Origin: Terrihalobacillus insolitus
GTDB taxonomy: Bacteria > Bacillota > Bacilli > Bacillales > Amphibacillaceae
Direction: 5' to 3'
Length of the DNA stretch: 64,000 nt
Assembly (NCBI RefSeq): GCF_028416575.1
Contig: NZ_JAMQKB010000001.1
Coordinates: forward strand, 62,001-126,000
Part shown: positions 21,809 to 30,908 of the stretch, piece by piece
Position numbering within the stretch: the stretch's first letter is position 1
How the letters are laid out: every line of letters starts with the position of its first letter
Notes under the pieces: generated by a model
Databases searched by the model: none
Seen by the model: only the letters and a program-made list of their open reading frames with translations
Told to the model about the DNA's origin: nothing
Made by a program: the position numbers and the translations under genes

Positions 21809-22984
21809 TTATAATAATTCAAATACGCCAGCGGCACCCATACCGCCGCCAATACACATGGTAACGACACCAAATTGTTCTTGACGACGCCTCATTTCAT
21901 AAATTAAACTTAGGGTTAATTTTGTACCCGTACAGCCTAGTGGATGCCCTAATGCAATCGCACCACCATTCACATTCACCTTTTCCTCATCAAGACCGAG
22001 CTCTCGAATCACCCTTAGTGACTGTGATGCAAAAGCCTCATTCAGTTCAAACAATCCAATGTCCGAAAGCTGCAGTCCTGCTATTTTAAGTGCTTTTGGA
22101 ATGGCTTTGATCGGGCCAACTCCCATAATTTCTGGCTCCACCCCTGCTACTGCAAACCCATGAAACTTCACAAGTGGCTTTAGTCCTTCTGCCACTGCTT
22201 TTTCCCTGTCCATGAGAAGTACGGCGGCAGCGCCGTCACTCATTTGCGACGAATTTCCTGCTGTAACCGAACCGTTGACGGAAAAAGCGGGTTTTAATTT
22301 TGCTAATCCTTCGGGCGTTGTATCACGTCTTACGCCTTCATCTTGTTTAAAAAGAAATGTTTTTTCCACTACTTTGTTGTCTACACCTAGTTCACGAGTC
22401 GTCACTTCAACTGGAACGACTTCTTCATCAAATTTGCCTTCATCGATTGCTTTCGCAGCTCTTGCATGGCTTCTTGCTGCAAATGCGTCTTGATCTACTC
22501 TAGAAACATCAAAACGACTCGCTACCTCCTCTGCTGTGTGCCCCATTGACATATAGTACCCTGGAGCGTTCTGTACAAGTTCTAGATTCGGTTTAATAAC
22601 ATGGCCTCCCATAGGAATAAGACTCATAGATTCGGCACCACCTGCAACTACCGTATCACTGTGCCCAAGCATGATTCTTTCTGCTCCAAAAGCAATACTT
22701 TGAAGTCCGGAAGAGCAATAACGATTGATCGTAATTCCTGGGATGTCATGTGATAGCCCAGCTAAGCCAGCTATATTTCTCGCCATATTCATGCCTTGTT
22801 CTGCTTCAGGCATTGCACACCCAATGATGACATCATCAATCGACCCAGCATATCCACCCGCACGTTTTAATGTTTCTTTAATTGTCAATGCAGCTAAATC
22901 GTCTGGTCTTGTATTCGCCAATGATCCCTTTTTGGCTTTTCCTACAGGGGTTCTTGCACCTGCAACAATAACTGCTTCTTTCAC
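21809..22984 (-). CDS. fadA: Acetyl-CoA acyltransferase FadA
   Basis: A 391-residue thiolase. The nucleophilic cysteine is in [12 protein letters not shown] (about residue 88), the catalytic histidine in [15 protein letters not shown] and the second cysteine in [10 protein letters not shown]. It cleaves 3-ketoacyl-CoA in beta-oxidation. The start is GTG preceded by AAGGGGG, 23 bases after fadN. Confidence 0.96.
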   Translation of the reverse strand: MKEAVIVAGARTPVGKAKKGSLANTRPDDLAALTIKETLKRAGGYAGSIDDVIIGCAMPEAEQGMNMARNIAGLAGLSHDIPGITINRYCSSGLQSIAFGAERIMLGHSDTVVAGGAESMSLIPMGGHVIKPNLELVQNAPGYYMSMGHTAEEVASRFDVSRVDQDAFAARSHARAAKAIDEGKFDEEVVPVEVTTRELGVDNKVVEKTFLFKQDEGVRRDTTPEGLAKLKPAFSVNGSVTAGNSSQMSDGAAAVLLMDREKAVAEGLKPLVKFHGFAVAGVEPEIMGVGPIKAIPKALKIAGLQLSDIGLFELNEAFASQSLRVIRELGLDEEKVNVNGGAIALGHPLGCTGTKLTLSLIYEMRRRQEQFGVVTMCIGGGMGAAGVFELL

Positions 22985-23007
22985 TTTTTTTCCCCCTTGT
23001 TTACAAA

Positions 23008-25407
23008 TTAGTTACGTAGTGGTTTTCCTTTCAAGAGCATATGCTGCATTCTTTCTTGTGTCTTTCGCTCACCAATTAAACTCAAAAATGCTTCACGCTC
23101 TAAATCTAGCAAATACTGTTCGTCTACCAATGTACCTTCCTTTAATCTTCCACCAGCAAGGACAAAAGCTAATTTATCCGCAATTTTCAAATCATGATCT
23201 GATGCATACCCACTTTGAACTAGTGATTTCGCCCCCAATAACATCGTTGCATATCCTGCTTCTCCAACAACTGGGATGGGCTCCCTTTTAGGGCTCTTAT
23301 ATCCAGCAGTAGCTAACCCTAACACTTTTTGTTTTGCGTCATAGATAAGATGATCTGAATTGACGCTAATGGCATCCTGTTTGTTTAGAAAGCCGTTTTC
23401 TCTAGCTTCTTCAGCAGAAGTCGAAACTTTGGCTAACGCTATTTTTTCAAACACTTCATTTGTTACTTTTTGAAGATCAAGGTTTACTCCTAGTGGTAAA
23501 TGTTTGATATGCTTTATATAGAGCTCCTTGTTACCCCCGCCACCAGGGATAAGTCCAACACCGAATTCCACTAAACCCATGTACGTTTCTTGCGATGCTT
23601 GGATCGAGCTTGCTGGTAAACAAACCTCTGCTCCACCACCTAAAGTCATTCCAAATGGTGCTGCTACAACTGGTTTATTCGCATATTTTATTTTCATCAT
23701 GGCATTTTGAAATTGCTTTACAACCATTTCGATTTCAAAAAAGTTCGCATCCTGTGCCTCCATTAGCATCATGGCTAAATTTGCTCCAACACAGAAGTTC
23801 TTCCCTTGGTTACCAATTACAAGTCCTTCGTAATTCTTTCCCACTTCATCAATGGCAAAATGAACCATTTGAATGATGTCCATACCAATCGCATTGTTTT
23901 GCGAGTGAAATTCTAATCCCGCTACACCATCCCCTAAATCGATTAAACTTGCTCCACTGTTCTTCTTAATAACGCCGTTTTCTGCCTTTAATCGTTTAAG
24001 ATGAATCTCCTTTTTGTTAAAGGATTGTTGCTTGTAAGTGCCATTATCATAAAAAGCGACACGAGCTCCTTCTTTTTTATAAAATGACTCGTAACCATTA
24101 TCTAGCATTTCATGGATCCATCGAGGTACTGTATATCCTTCTGCTTCCATTCTTGCAACAGATTCTCCTACGCCGATCGCATCCCACATTTCAAATGGGC
24201 CTATTTCCCAACCAAATCCCCATTTCATCGCATCATCAATTGAAGGAATGTCATCCGCAATCTCACCTAAAAGTTCAGCAGAATAGCGTAAGACAGGGTG
24301 GGCAATGTTCCAAATGAGATCACCTGCCCGATCACCTTTTGTTGAAATAAGCGCTTTCAATTTTCTCCTTGAGCCTTTCTCTTGTTTGGCCAGCTCTGTT
24401 GCTTTTGTTTTCAATTTTTTTCGGTTTTCATACTCAAGCGTAGTAGGATTTAATTCGAGTATCGTACTCTTTCCTTTTTCTTTTTTCTTCAAGAAAAACC
24501 CTTGCCCGCTTTTAGCACCTAGCCATCCGTTATCTTGCATCGTTTTCATGAATGACGGAACTTCAAATACTTCCTTTTCCACTCCATCGACCTGATCATA
24601 CACATTTTTTGCTACATGAATAAAGGTATCCAAACCGACAACATCAAGGGTGCGAAAGGTTGCACTTTTTGGCCTACCAATTAATGGTCCGGTTACAGAG
24701 TCCACTTCCCCAACGCTATACCCGTTCTTGAGCATTTCTTGAACTGTGATAAGCAGTCCATAAGTACCTATTCTATTTGCGATAAAGTTAGGTGTATCCT
24801 TCGCTTGAACCACCCCTTTACCAAGAACATCCTCACCAAACTTCTTCATAAACTGCAAGACATCTGGAGCCGTATCCTTCGTCGGAATAACTTCCAATAG
24901 CTTTAAGTAGCGTGGCGGATTAAAAAAGTGTGTTCCAAGGAAATGCTTTCGGAATTCTGGTGATCGATCCTCAATCATTTTTTCTACAGAAATACCAGAA
25001 GTGTTTGAAGTTACAATCGTGCCTTCCTTCCGATATTTTTCCACCTCTGCAAAGACCTTCTTTTTAATAGGTAGATGTTCAACAACTACTTCAATAATCC
25101 AATCCACTTCATAGAGGCGCTCCATGTCATCTTCCATATTGCCTACATCAATGAGTTCTAAATTTTGTTTACTTGTAATGGGTGATGGCTTTTGTTTTAG
25201 TAAAGCTTTTTTGCTGTTAGCGGCGATCCGATTTCTTACCTCTTTATCTTCAAGGGTTAATCCTTTTTGTTGTTCCTCGGCCGTTAACGTTCTCGGAACA
25301 ATATCAAGCATTATGGTTGGTATCCCCACATTTGCTAGGTGTGCCGCAATTCCTGATCCCATTACACCCGATCCTAGCACTGCTGCGCGCTTGATTATTC
25401 GACTCAT
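23008..25407 (-). CDS. fadN: 3-hydroxyacyl-CoA dehydrogenase / enoyl-CoA hydratase FadN
   Basis: The 799-residue bifunctional enzyme has an N-terminal NAD-binding 3-hydroxyacyl-CoA dehydrogenase ([19 protein letters not shown], then [16 protein letters not shown]) and a C-terminal crotonase domain ([33 protein letters not shown]). This is the reverse domain order of E. coli FadB and matches B. subtilis FadN. ATG 25407 ([14 protein letters not shown]) is the right start; the open frame runs further upstream through the FadR operator. First gene of the operon. Confidence 0.96.
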   Translation of the reverse strand: MSRIIKRAAVLGSGVMGSGIAAHLANVGIPTIMLDIVPRTLTAEEQQKGLTLEDKEVRNRIAANSKKALLKQKPSPITSKQNLELIDVGNMEDDMERLYEVDWIIEVVVEHLPIKKKVFAEVEKYRKEGTIVTSNTSGISVEKMIEDRSPEFRKHFLGTHFFNPPRYLKLLEVIPTKDTAPDVLQFMKKFGEDVLGKGVVQAKDTPNFIANRIGTYGLLITVQEMLKNGYSVGEVDSVTGPLIGRPKSATFRTLDVVGLDTFIHVAKNVYDQVDGVEKEVFEVPSFMKTMQDNGWLGAKSGQGFFLKKKEKGKSTILELNPTTLEYENRKKLKTKATELAKQEKGSRRKLKALISTKGDRAGDLIWNIAHPVLRYSAELLGEIADDIPSIDDAMKWGFGWEIGPFEMWDAIGVGESVARMEAEGYTVPRWIHEMLDNGYESFYKKEGARVAFYDNGTYKQQSFNKKEIHLKRLKAENGVIKKNSGASLIDLGDGVAGLEFHSQNNAIGMDIIQMVHFAIDEVGKNYEGLVIGNQGKNFCVGANLAMMLMEAQDANFFEIEMVVKQFQNAMMKIKYANKPVVAAPFGMTLGGGAEVCLPASSIQASQETYMGLVEFGVGLIPGGGGNKELYIKHIKHLPLGVNLDLQKVTNEVFEKIALAKVSTSAEEARENGFLNKQDAISVNSDHLIYDAKQKVLGLATAGYKSPKREPIPVVGEAGYATMLLGAKSLVQSGYASDHDLKIADKLAFVLAGGRLKEGTLVDEQYLLDLEREAFLSLIGERKTQERMQHMLLKGKPLRN

Positions 25408-25427
25408 TTTATTTCCCCCTATCATTT

Positions 25428-25445
25428 TGAATGAATACTCATTCA
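25428..25445. promoter_or_regulatory. FadR operator before fadN
   Basis: TGAATGAATACTCATTCA is an 18-bp near-perfect palindrome matching the consensus bound by the Bacillus fatty-acid regulator FadR (TGAATGAnTAnTCATTCA). It lies 21 bases upstream of the fadN start. FadR, released by long-chain acyl-CoA, is expected to repress the operon here. Confidence 0.92.
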
Positions 25446-25540
25446 TTTTTGCTCTGAAAAAAAGAAGATAGTTCCCCATCTACACATTTCTTCCTATTGG
25501 TGTCTTAATTTCCTTACAACTTAAGTAAACTTCTGATGTT

Positions 25541-25569
25541 AGTATAAAATACTTTCTGACATTTCGCAA
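25541..25569 (-). promoter_or_regulatory. Predicted sigma-A promoter of the fad operon
   Basis: On the minus strand TTGCGA, a 17-base spacer and TATACT fit a vegetative promoter. Transcription would start about 90 bases before the FadR operator, so the repressor would act as a roadblock unless a nearer promoter exists. Confidence 0.5.
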
Positions 25570-25682
25570 TCCTTTTCTTTATTTTTATAACCAGGTCCAC
25601 TTGAATTTTTGGTACATTTGGATTTTCGGGCGATTGTTAAAACGCTAGACCATTGGGGCGAAAATTGGATTCTAAGCCAACG

Positions 25683-25709
25683 AAAGACGGCATTCCAAAT
25701 GCCGTCTTT
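25683..25709 (-). terminator. Terminator after proline dehydrogenase
   Basis: Arms AAAGACGGCAT and ATGCCGTCTTT with a 5-base loop, 30 bases beyond the stop codon. Confidence 0.85.
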
Positions 25710-25740
25710 GCACTGGCAGCAACCTAAAGCTAAAGTCCTT

Positions 25741-26658
25741 CTATTTTTTAAAAATTCCTTTTAAAACAAAGGCGACATTAGCTGGGCGCTCAGCTAATCT
25801 TCGCATAAAGTAACCATACCAATCATCCCCGTACGGTACATACACACGCATTTTATAGCCTTCTTTGACTAATTCGTCTTGACGATCTGTTCGAATTCCA
25901 TATAACATTTGAAATTCAAATTGATCTCTCGGAATTTTATGTTCTTTTTCAACCATTTTCGTAAATTCAATCATTGCATCATCATGGGTCGCAACTGCTG
26001 TGTAATTTCCATTTAACATATGCATTTTTATGATCTTTTTATAATTATCATCCGTATCTTTTTTATCTGGAAACGCAACTTTAGGTGACTCTTTATATGC
26101 ACCCTTAACAAGACGAAGATTAGGGCTATACTTGTTAAGGTCTTCTATGTCATCAACGGTACGGTACAAATACGCCTGTAAAACCGTGCCAATGCCGTCA
26201 TATTCTTCTTTCAATTTTTTGAAAATATCAAGTGTTTTCTGGGAACGCTCGAAATCCTCCATATCAATTGTGACAAACACTTGATGTTTCTTCCCCGCAT
26301 CCAATATCTTACGCATGTTTTCCATGACGAGTTCATCAGATATATCTAATCCCATAGAGGTCATCTTAAGTGAAAGCTGTGAATCGAGTCCGTGTTTTGA
26401 GATAGCTTCAATTGCTTCAACACATTCATCTGCAGCTTGCTTTGCTTCATCCTCACTCTCAATAAACTCTCCTAAGTGGTCAATCGTAACAACCAATCCC
26501 TGATCATTAAGCTTTTGAATGATCTTTGTTGCATCTGCAATCGTTTCTCCAGCAACAAAACGAGCAGCTCCAAACCGAAGTCCGTATTTTTTTGCAAGCT
26601 TTGTGAAAAATTTATTTTTCGACAAAAATAAAAAAAAGTTGCGTAAAAGTTGCTCCAT
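25741..26658 (-). CDS. fadM: Proline dehydrogenase (FadM/PutB-type)
   Basis: A 305-residue FAD-dependent proline dehydrogenase of the short Gram-positive type. The TIM-barrel motifs VTIDHLGEF, LRLVKGAYKES, ATHDD, EFQMLYGIR and the C-terminal VPYGDDWYGYFMRRLAERP are all present. It oxidises proline to pyrroline-5-carboxylate, with electrons to the quinone pool. It follows fadN in the same place as B. subtilis yusM (fadM). AGGAGGGG precedes ATG. It has its own terminator, so it is probably a separate unit from fadNAE. Confidence 0.93.
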   Translation of the reverse strand: MEQLLRNFFLFLSKNKFFTKLAKKYGLRFGAARFVAGETIADATKIIQKLNDQGLVVTIDHLGEFIESEDEAKQAADECVEAIEAISKHGLDSQLSLKMTSMGLDISDELVMENMRKILDAGKKHQVFVTIDMEDFERSQKTLDIFKKLKEEYDGIGTVLQAYLYRTVDDIEDLNKYSPNLRLVKGAYKESPKVAFPDKKDTDDNYKKIIKMHMLNGNYTAVATHDDAMIEFTKMVEKEHKIPRDQFEFQMLYGIRTDRQDELVKEGYKMRVYVPYGDDWYGYFMRRLAERPANVAFVLKGIFKK

Positions 26659-26987
26659 GTAAACCCCTCCTAGGTCGTCTCCTAATCTGTTACTCTAACA
26701 ACTTGTATCCTATAGTAAAAGTGCTTTTATCATTTTATCATTATTTTCTATTTTCAGGTATACAAAAGGATTAAATAGTTTCCTTTATTTTTACCCAATT
26801 CCTCCAAAATACCTACTACACATAGGTCTATTGCTCCTTATCAATTGGCAATATTTCCGATATTGTACTTTTATAGTGCATTTCGTCGATTCGTGTCACT
26901 TATATCGGGTGGAAAAATGCATTTATTTTGCAATATTATAGAAAAAAGAACTTAACTAGGTAATTTAACCTACAAAATGAATTATTC

Positions 26988-27078
26988 GAACAAAGGCAAA
27001 ACTGTTGAAAAACAGTGACGCAAAACTATAGGGACTACGGCATGAATTTGCTAAGTCAGCCAGTTGCTCGGAGATAGT
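26988..27078 (+). promoter_or_regulatory. Cyclic-di-GMP-I (GEMM-I) riboswitch aptamer
   Basis: The GEMM-I landmarks occur in order: AAAGGCAAAACTG, a stem CTGTT/AACAG capped by a GAAA tetraloop, the invariant GTGACGCAAA, then a second stem-loop ending in GTCAGCCAGTTGCTCGG, which contains the tetraloop-receptor-like GCCaGTTGC element. An intrinsic terminator follows eight bases later. The downstream genes are an XRE regulator and an HD-GYP phosphodiesterase, with repeat R1b in between. The call rests on motif recognition, without covariance scoring. Confidence 0.88.
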
Positions 27079-27085
27079 GTACTTT

Positions 27086-27112
27086 GGCTACCTCTGTGGG
27101 GTAGCCTTTTTA
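27086..27112 (+). terminator. Expression-platform terminator of the cyclic-di-GMP riboswitch
   Basis: Stem GGCTACC/GGTAGCC with a short loop followed by TTTTTAT. Its position directly after the aptamer indicates control by premature termination. Confidence 0.88.
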
Positions 27113-27118
27113 TATTCA

Positions 27119-27466
27119 AGAGGATGTTCAAAAAGTCACCAAATGATAAGCGGCGCATCTCGGGCCCACACGATGTGGGTCATGCAGGCGTTGCCACAAG
27201 ACGTGGCGGTCTTAGCCTGTATTCCTTAAATGGCTTGTTTCTCCGTTCCTTGGAAAAGAAATCCGCTTTTCCTGCGTGCGAAGTTTATTCGGGGAAGCAT
27301 TCCTTTTGCTCACGTATTAAAAGCATATCCTCAGAAAAAGAAGAACACTTTTTCTTCGTGCGAGGTAATGCTTTCGAAGCAACAAGCTTTCGCTGCGCTA
27401 CTCAAAACTACGCCGCCTCGACCTGCTTGCTTCTAATTTGTCGAATTTTTGAACACGCACTTTAAG
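27119..27466. repeat. Dispersed repeat R1, longest copy b
   Basis: The left end is GTTCAAAAAGTC (27126-27137), the right end CGAATTTTTGAAC (27442-27454), flanked by AGAGGAT and ACGCACTTTAAG as in other copies. Compared with copies a and c it carries an extra block with two small hairpins (CCCACACGATGTGGG and GCCACAAGACGTGGC). It separates the riboswitch terminator from the XRE gene. Apparent reading frames inside it are repeat-borne and not supported. Confidence 0.8.
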
Positions 27467-27487
27467 TATTTTACGAGGGGGATGAAC

Positions 27488-27778
27488 ATGCTTACGCAAA
27501 CCAAAACGGATGAGGTGGTACTATTGCAAAGACTTGGCGATAAACTAAAATATCATCGTTTAGAAAAAGGGTTCACACAAGAGAATCTTTCAGCGGTTGC
27601 AGGATTTTCTAGGTCTTATTATACGGAAATTGAAACAGGGAAAAGAAATGTGTCCATTTTAAATTTGAATAAAATTTCTGTCGCTCTCGGTATACCTTTA
27701 AACATTTTGTTAGATATGGAGGAACGAACAGATCGTAAACAGTACAAAAACAGTCTTCAAATGAACATTTTTTCATAA
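27488..27778 (+). CDS. XRE-family helix-turn-helix regulator
   Basis: A 96-residue protein made almost entirely of a Cro/C1-type helix-turn-helix (LGDKLKYHRLEKGFTQENLS, AGFSRSYYTEIETGKRNVSI, LNKISVALGIPLNILL). There is no effector domain. ATG 27488 is used because GAGGGGG lies six bases upstream. It lies downstream of the cyclic-di-GMP riboswitch and 44 bases before an HD-GYP gene, so it may regulate cyclic-di-GMP related functions; target unknown. Confidence 0.85.
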   Translation: MLTQTKTDEVVLLQRLGDKLKYHRLEKGFTQENLSAVAGFSRSYYTEIETGKRNVSILNLNKISVALGIPLNILLDMEERTDRKQYKNSLQMNIFS

Positions 27779-27779
27779 T

Positions 27780-27796
27780 AGAGGATGTTCAAAATG
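27780..27796. repeat. R1 left-end remnant between XRE and HD-GYP genes
   Basis: AGAGGATGTTCAAAATG is the first part of the R1 left end, starting right after the XRE stop codon. Confidence 0.5.
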
Positions 27797-27821
27797 TGGT
27801 TGATAAAAGGGGGCAAAACAA

Positions 27822-28631
27822 TTGCGAAAACGAATGCAAAATAAACACACAAGCATTGTCTTAGGAGAGAACCCTTTCGATGACGATTTACTGAACGACG
27901 GGACTAATGGATTAGCTCAGCATCAGGAACATGTACACATACAAAAAATAGAAGAACTGTTCTTTCAAAATCTTGCAGTCGTGGGTCGCGAGCATCGGTA
28001 CGGACAACTACTACAAAATAATGAGACTATTGCTTTGTTAAAAAACATTTACATCCACGTTCACCAAGCATATGGGTTCCATTCGATGACGGAACAACTA
28101 AAAAATTGGGATTCCTATGCCTATATTCATTCTTTTGATGTTTTTGTGCTTGGAACATTGCTAGCCAAAAAACATGCTGCAAATAACTTAATCGAGTGTG
28201 CGGCAGGCTATCTCTTTCATGACATCGGAAAATTAATGATATCCCAGGAAATTTTACACAAGAACGGGAAGCTCACCTTTCAAGAATTTGACTCCATTAA
28301 GCGACATACGTTGGAAGGAGCATCGATACTTGACGACTATGGCCTTACAAGCTTAGCACCTTTTGCACGCTCACATCATGAAAGACTAGATGGATCCGGT
28401 TACCCTGATCGTCATACGTCTGAAGCAATCAATTTGGAATTAAGAATATTAATGATTGTTGATGTTTATTCTGCTCTAACATTAAAACGCCCTTATAAAG
28501 ATGAAATTCCAGCTCATGAGGCGCTTCAAATTTTAATACGGGATGCTGGAAAATTTGACTCATTTATTTTATCAAGCTTCATTCATTCCTTAAATATCTA
28601 CCATGCCAAGTCAAAAGCGTTCTTGATGTAA
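27822..28631 (+). CDS. HD-GYP domain protein, probable cyclic-di-GMP phosphodiesterase
   Basis: The 269-residue protein has a short N-terminal region (about 95 residues, no known domain) and an HD-GYP domain. Catalytic motifs are intact: FHDIGKLM, IKRHTLEGA, SHHERLDGSGYPD and IVDVYSALT. It should degrade cyclic-di-GMP. The start is TTG 27822, preceded by AAAGGGGG at 8-9 bases. It is the second gene after the cyclic-di-GMP riboswitch, which suggests feedback: ligand level would set expression of the enzyme that removes it. Confidence 0.88.
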   Translation: MRKRMQNKHTSIVLGENPFDDDLLNDGTNGLAQHQEHVHIQKIEELFFQNLAVVGREHRYGQLLQNNETIALLKNIYIHVHQAYGFHSMTEQLKNWDSYAYIHSFDVFVLGTLLAKKHAANNLIECAAGYLFHDIGKLMISQEILHKNGKLTFQEFDSIKRHTLEGASILDDYGLTSLAPFARSHHERLDGSGYPDRHTSEAINLELRILMIVDVYSALTLKRPYKDEIPAHEALQILIRDAGKFDSFILSSFIHSLNIYHAKSKAFLM

Positions 28632-28757
28632 ATAATCTTATCTTATTAATTGTTCCTTTTCGTTGGACTTTGTTAGAATAAGGTATCGGTATTATTTTAT
28701 TTATGAGAGAAAATGGCATACTAATGTAGACACCACTAGAGGAAAGCGATTGGTAAT

Positions 28758-29213
28758 ATGGCACAAAAAACAAAAATACAAATTATACAATTCAGCTTTA
28801 TTGGCATTGCTAATGCACTTATTGATATCGGTTCACTAAATGTACTATTATTTTTATGGCCAACAGAAGGTGCATCAACCCTGTTAATTTTCAATACGAT
28901 TTCCTATACATTAGCGATTATAAATAGCTATATTTGGAATTCCAAATATACGTTTAGCCACAGGGCCAATTTTAATTATAAACAGATTGGCTTATTTACA
29001 TTTCAGGCCTTGATTGCATTACTTGTTAGTAACTTAGTTTTTATTGGGTTTTACGAACTTCTGAAGGATGGGTTCTTTATCCAAGTTCCTAAATTTATCA
29101 ACCATAATATTTCTAAGGGAGTGGCTATGTTTTTATCTTCATCTACGAGTTATTTATTGATGCGATACCTTGTATTTCGGAAGAGCAAGCCTGCAAAAGA
29201 CGTAAAATCATAA
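28758..29213 (+). CDS. GtrA-family membrane protein
   Basis: A 151-residue protein with four hydrophobic helices and the GtrA signature INSYIWNSKYTF near residue 55. GtrA-like proteins are thought to flip or help transfer lipid-linked sugars in cell-surface glycosylation. No glycosyltransferase gene is adjacent, so its partner is unknown. It is separated by about 125 bases from the HD-GYP gene and converges on the SMR pair. Confidence 0.88.
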   Translation: MAQKTKIQIIQFSFIGIANALIDIGSLNVLLFLWPTEGASTLLIFNTISYTLAIINSYIWNSKYTFSHRANFNYKQIGLFTFQALIALLVSNLVFIGFYELLKDGFFIQVPKFINHNISKGVAMFLSSSTSYLLMRYLVFRKSKPAKDVKS

Positions 29214-29230
29214 ATAGGATAACGCCAGTG

Positions 29231-29545
29231 CTAATCGATTAATTTCAGCCCTACTGCAGCGGTCAATACGAGTCCGATACATAGAATTCGTTTCCAATCA
29301 TGTGCTTCATTATAAAAAATGATTCCAATTATGACACTGCCAACGGTGCCGATGCCAGTCCAAATAGCATATGCTGTACTCATTGTGATGCTTTCCATTG
29401 CAAGTGATAAAAAAACGAAACTTGAGGTAAATCCGCCCAAGAGAATTGCGTAAGAGAGCACATTTTTGCTTCGATTGATTTGATTAATTCCTATAACCCC
29501 TAGTGTTTCTGAAATCCCAGCAATAACTAACAAAACCCATGCCAT
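29231..29545 (-). CDS. SMR-family transporter subunit, YkkD-like
   Basis: A 104-residue, four-helix small multidrug resistance protein. The membrane glutamate of the family is kept (AGISETLGV, residue 13), as is the STAYAIWTGIGTVG loop. Its ATG follows directly on the stop of the upstream SMR gene (TAAATG), the classic arrangement for heterodimeric pairs such as YkkCD or EbrAB. Substrate could be guanidinium or quaternary cations; this cannot be decided from sequence. Confidence 0.9.
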   Translation of the reverse strand: MAWVLLVIAGISETLGVIGINQINRSKNVLSYAILLGGFTSSFVFLSLAMESITMSTAYAIWTGIGTVGSVIIGIIFYNEAHDWKRILCIGLVLTAAVGLKLID

Positions 29546-29902
29546 TTACGAATAACCCTCCTCTTTCTCATCTTTATGTTCGCTATATGAAGCTGTTTTA
29601 AGACCGATAATACCAGCAAGTAGTAGTCCAATTAATAACACTTTTGCAAGCTTAAAGGGTGCCCCAAACAAGATGATTTCTAGAGTGGTCGTTCCCGCAG
29701 TTCCAATTCCAGTAAAGACAGCATAAGCAGTTCCAACTGGGAGTTGTTTCGAGGCAATGATCAACAAATACATACTTACAAAAATGGCAAAAACAGTTCC
29801 GACCCACTCCAACCCGTTGGAAGCGTGTTTTAAGCCAATAACCCAGCCAATTTCAAAAATACCAGCAATTATTACGATGAACCAATGATTATTTCTTCTC
29901 AA
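29546..29902 (-). CDS. SMR-family transporter subunit, YkkC-like
   Basis: First gene of the SMR pair: 118 residues, four helices, essential glutamate in AGIFEIGWVIGLK (about residue 17) and GTAYAVFTGIGTAG. A charged tail (SEHKDEKEEGYS) sets it apart from its partner. The upstream 120 bases lack any guanidine riboswitch, which precedes ykkCD in B. subtilis. Confidence 0.9.
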   Translation of the reverse strand: MRRNNHWFIVIIAGIFEIGWVIGLKHASNGLEWVGTVFAIFVSMYLLIIASKQLPVGTAYAVFTGIGTAGTTTLEIILFGAPFKLAKVLLIGLLLAGIIGLKTASYSEHKDEKEEGYS

Positions 29903-30023
29903 ATAGAATTCCTCCTATCCCTCTACAATGAGCATCAAAAATCCTACTAATTCTAACAAATGACAAGACATAATACCAGCTGAACAGGGAAACCTTAATA
30001 AAGAACCAGAGGAGGTGGCAGTG

Positions 30024-30227
30024 TTGACAGTAGGAACAAAAATTCAACAGACAATTTCTAGCTGTGAAAGCGTGTTGGCTAATTTGCATAGTTTTTCATT
30101 GGAAACACAAGATCAAGCAGCAAAACAAATGTTTCAGAATCTAGGAAATCAACAGCAACAAATTTTAGACAATTTGAACGCCCGTTTACAGTATATCGAA
30201 ACACAAGAACCACAATATAAACAATAA
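30024..30227 (+). CDS. DUF1657 family small protein
   Basis: A 67-residue soluble helical protein, TVGTKIQQTISS through LETQDQAAKQMF to ETQEPQYKQ, matching the DUF1657 pattern seen in spore formers, often beside spoVA-type genes. Function unknown. The frame opens at GTG 30015, but start at TTG 30024, after GGAGGTGG, gives the family's MTVG-type N-terminus. Confidence 0.78.
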   Translation: MTVGTKIQQTISSCESVLANLHSFSLETQDQAAKQMFQNLGNQQQQILDNLNARLQYIETQEPQYKQ

Positions 30228-30229
30228 AG

Positions 30230-30268
30230 AAAGTAGGTGGGGAATTTCCGTATTTCTCCACCTACTTT
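30230..30268. terminator. Bidirectional terminator between DUF1657 and UspA genes
   Basis: Arms AAAGTAGGTGG and CCACCTACTTT form a stem that includes the stop codon of the convergent universal stress gene. Confidence 0.75.
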
Positions 30269-30681
30269 ACGATCATTACTGGACAATTAGCACGTTTCGC
30301 CACCTTATGGCTTACACTTCCTAACACCATTTCCTGTAGGGAGTTCAATCCTCTGCTGCCAATAACACATATGTCTATGTTATTCCCATTTGCATATTTG
30401 ACAATGGCAGGTCCTGGCTCTCCATGCAAAATTTTCACTTCATATGCAATACTAGCTTTTTTTATTTTCTGTTCCGTAAGTAATAATTTTTCTTTTCTTC
30501 GTTGATCAATTTCAATTGGATTCGAGTGGTGTAATACATCAGATTTAGACTTGGAGCTATCTACTATGTATACAATTGTAATCACAGCATCTGGATTATG
30601 CTTAGCTAATAAAATTGCCTTATCTGTTGCCCGAAGTGCATGATTTGATCCATCAGAAGCTAAAAGGATTGCGTTAAACAT
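30262..30681 (-). CDS. Universal stress protein (UspA family)
   Basis: A 139-residue single-domain Usp protein. The N-terminal LLASDGSNHALRA and the C-terminal ATP-binding motif GSRGLNSLQEMVLGSVS (G-2x-G-9x-G-S/T) are intact, so it belongs to the ATP-binding class. It lies in the cytoplasm; the stress it responds to cannot be told. AGGTCA-type ribosome site precedes ATG. Confidence 0.92.
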   Translation of the reverse strand: MFNAILLASDGSNHALRATDKAILLAKHNPDAVITIVYIVDSSKSKSDVLHHSNPIEIDQRRKEKLLLTEQKIKKASIAYEVKILHGEPGPAIVKYANGNNIDICVIGSRGLNSLQEMVLGSVSHKVAKRANCPVMIVK

Positions 30682-30779
30682 GCATTGACCTCCAATAAAT
30701 TATGTTTCAATCATTATAACATTCAAGCTGAAGAACTTTCATATAAAAATACACCCCTTTATAAAAGGAGTGTACATTC

Positions 30780-30892
30780 TAAAGCGAACTCGTTTCAGCA
30801 AGCTGAAACATCGGGGAATCAGATGGAGTCTCGACTCCACCTGATTGGAAGTTCCCAACTACGCTTCGCTTAGAGGTGGGGGTCTAAAACCC
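30780..30892. repeat. Dispersed repeat R2, longest copy
   Basis: Begins AAAGCGAACTCGTTTCAGCA, AGCTGAAACATCGGGG and continues with a GGTGGAGTCGAGACTCC dyad region and TTCGCTTAGAGGTGGGGGTC. The first 45 bases are shared with other R2 copies; the rest is seen only here in this window. It lies between uspA and the SulP gene. Confidence 0.65.
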
Positions 30893-30908
30893 TAAAATCA
30901 TTTTAAAA

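Noticed and set aside
27064-27465. 133-codon frame running from the riboswitch through repeat R1b
   Set aside because: It begins inside the aptamer, crosses the terminator hairpin and lies mostly in repeat sequence; no ribosome site and low-quality composition.
29903-30023. Guanidine riboswitch before the SMR pair
   Set aside because: Only about 120 bases separate it from the divergent gene, and none of the conserved guanidine-I core motifs was seen.
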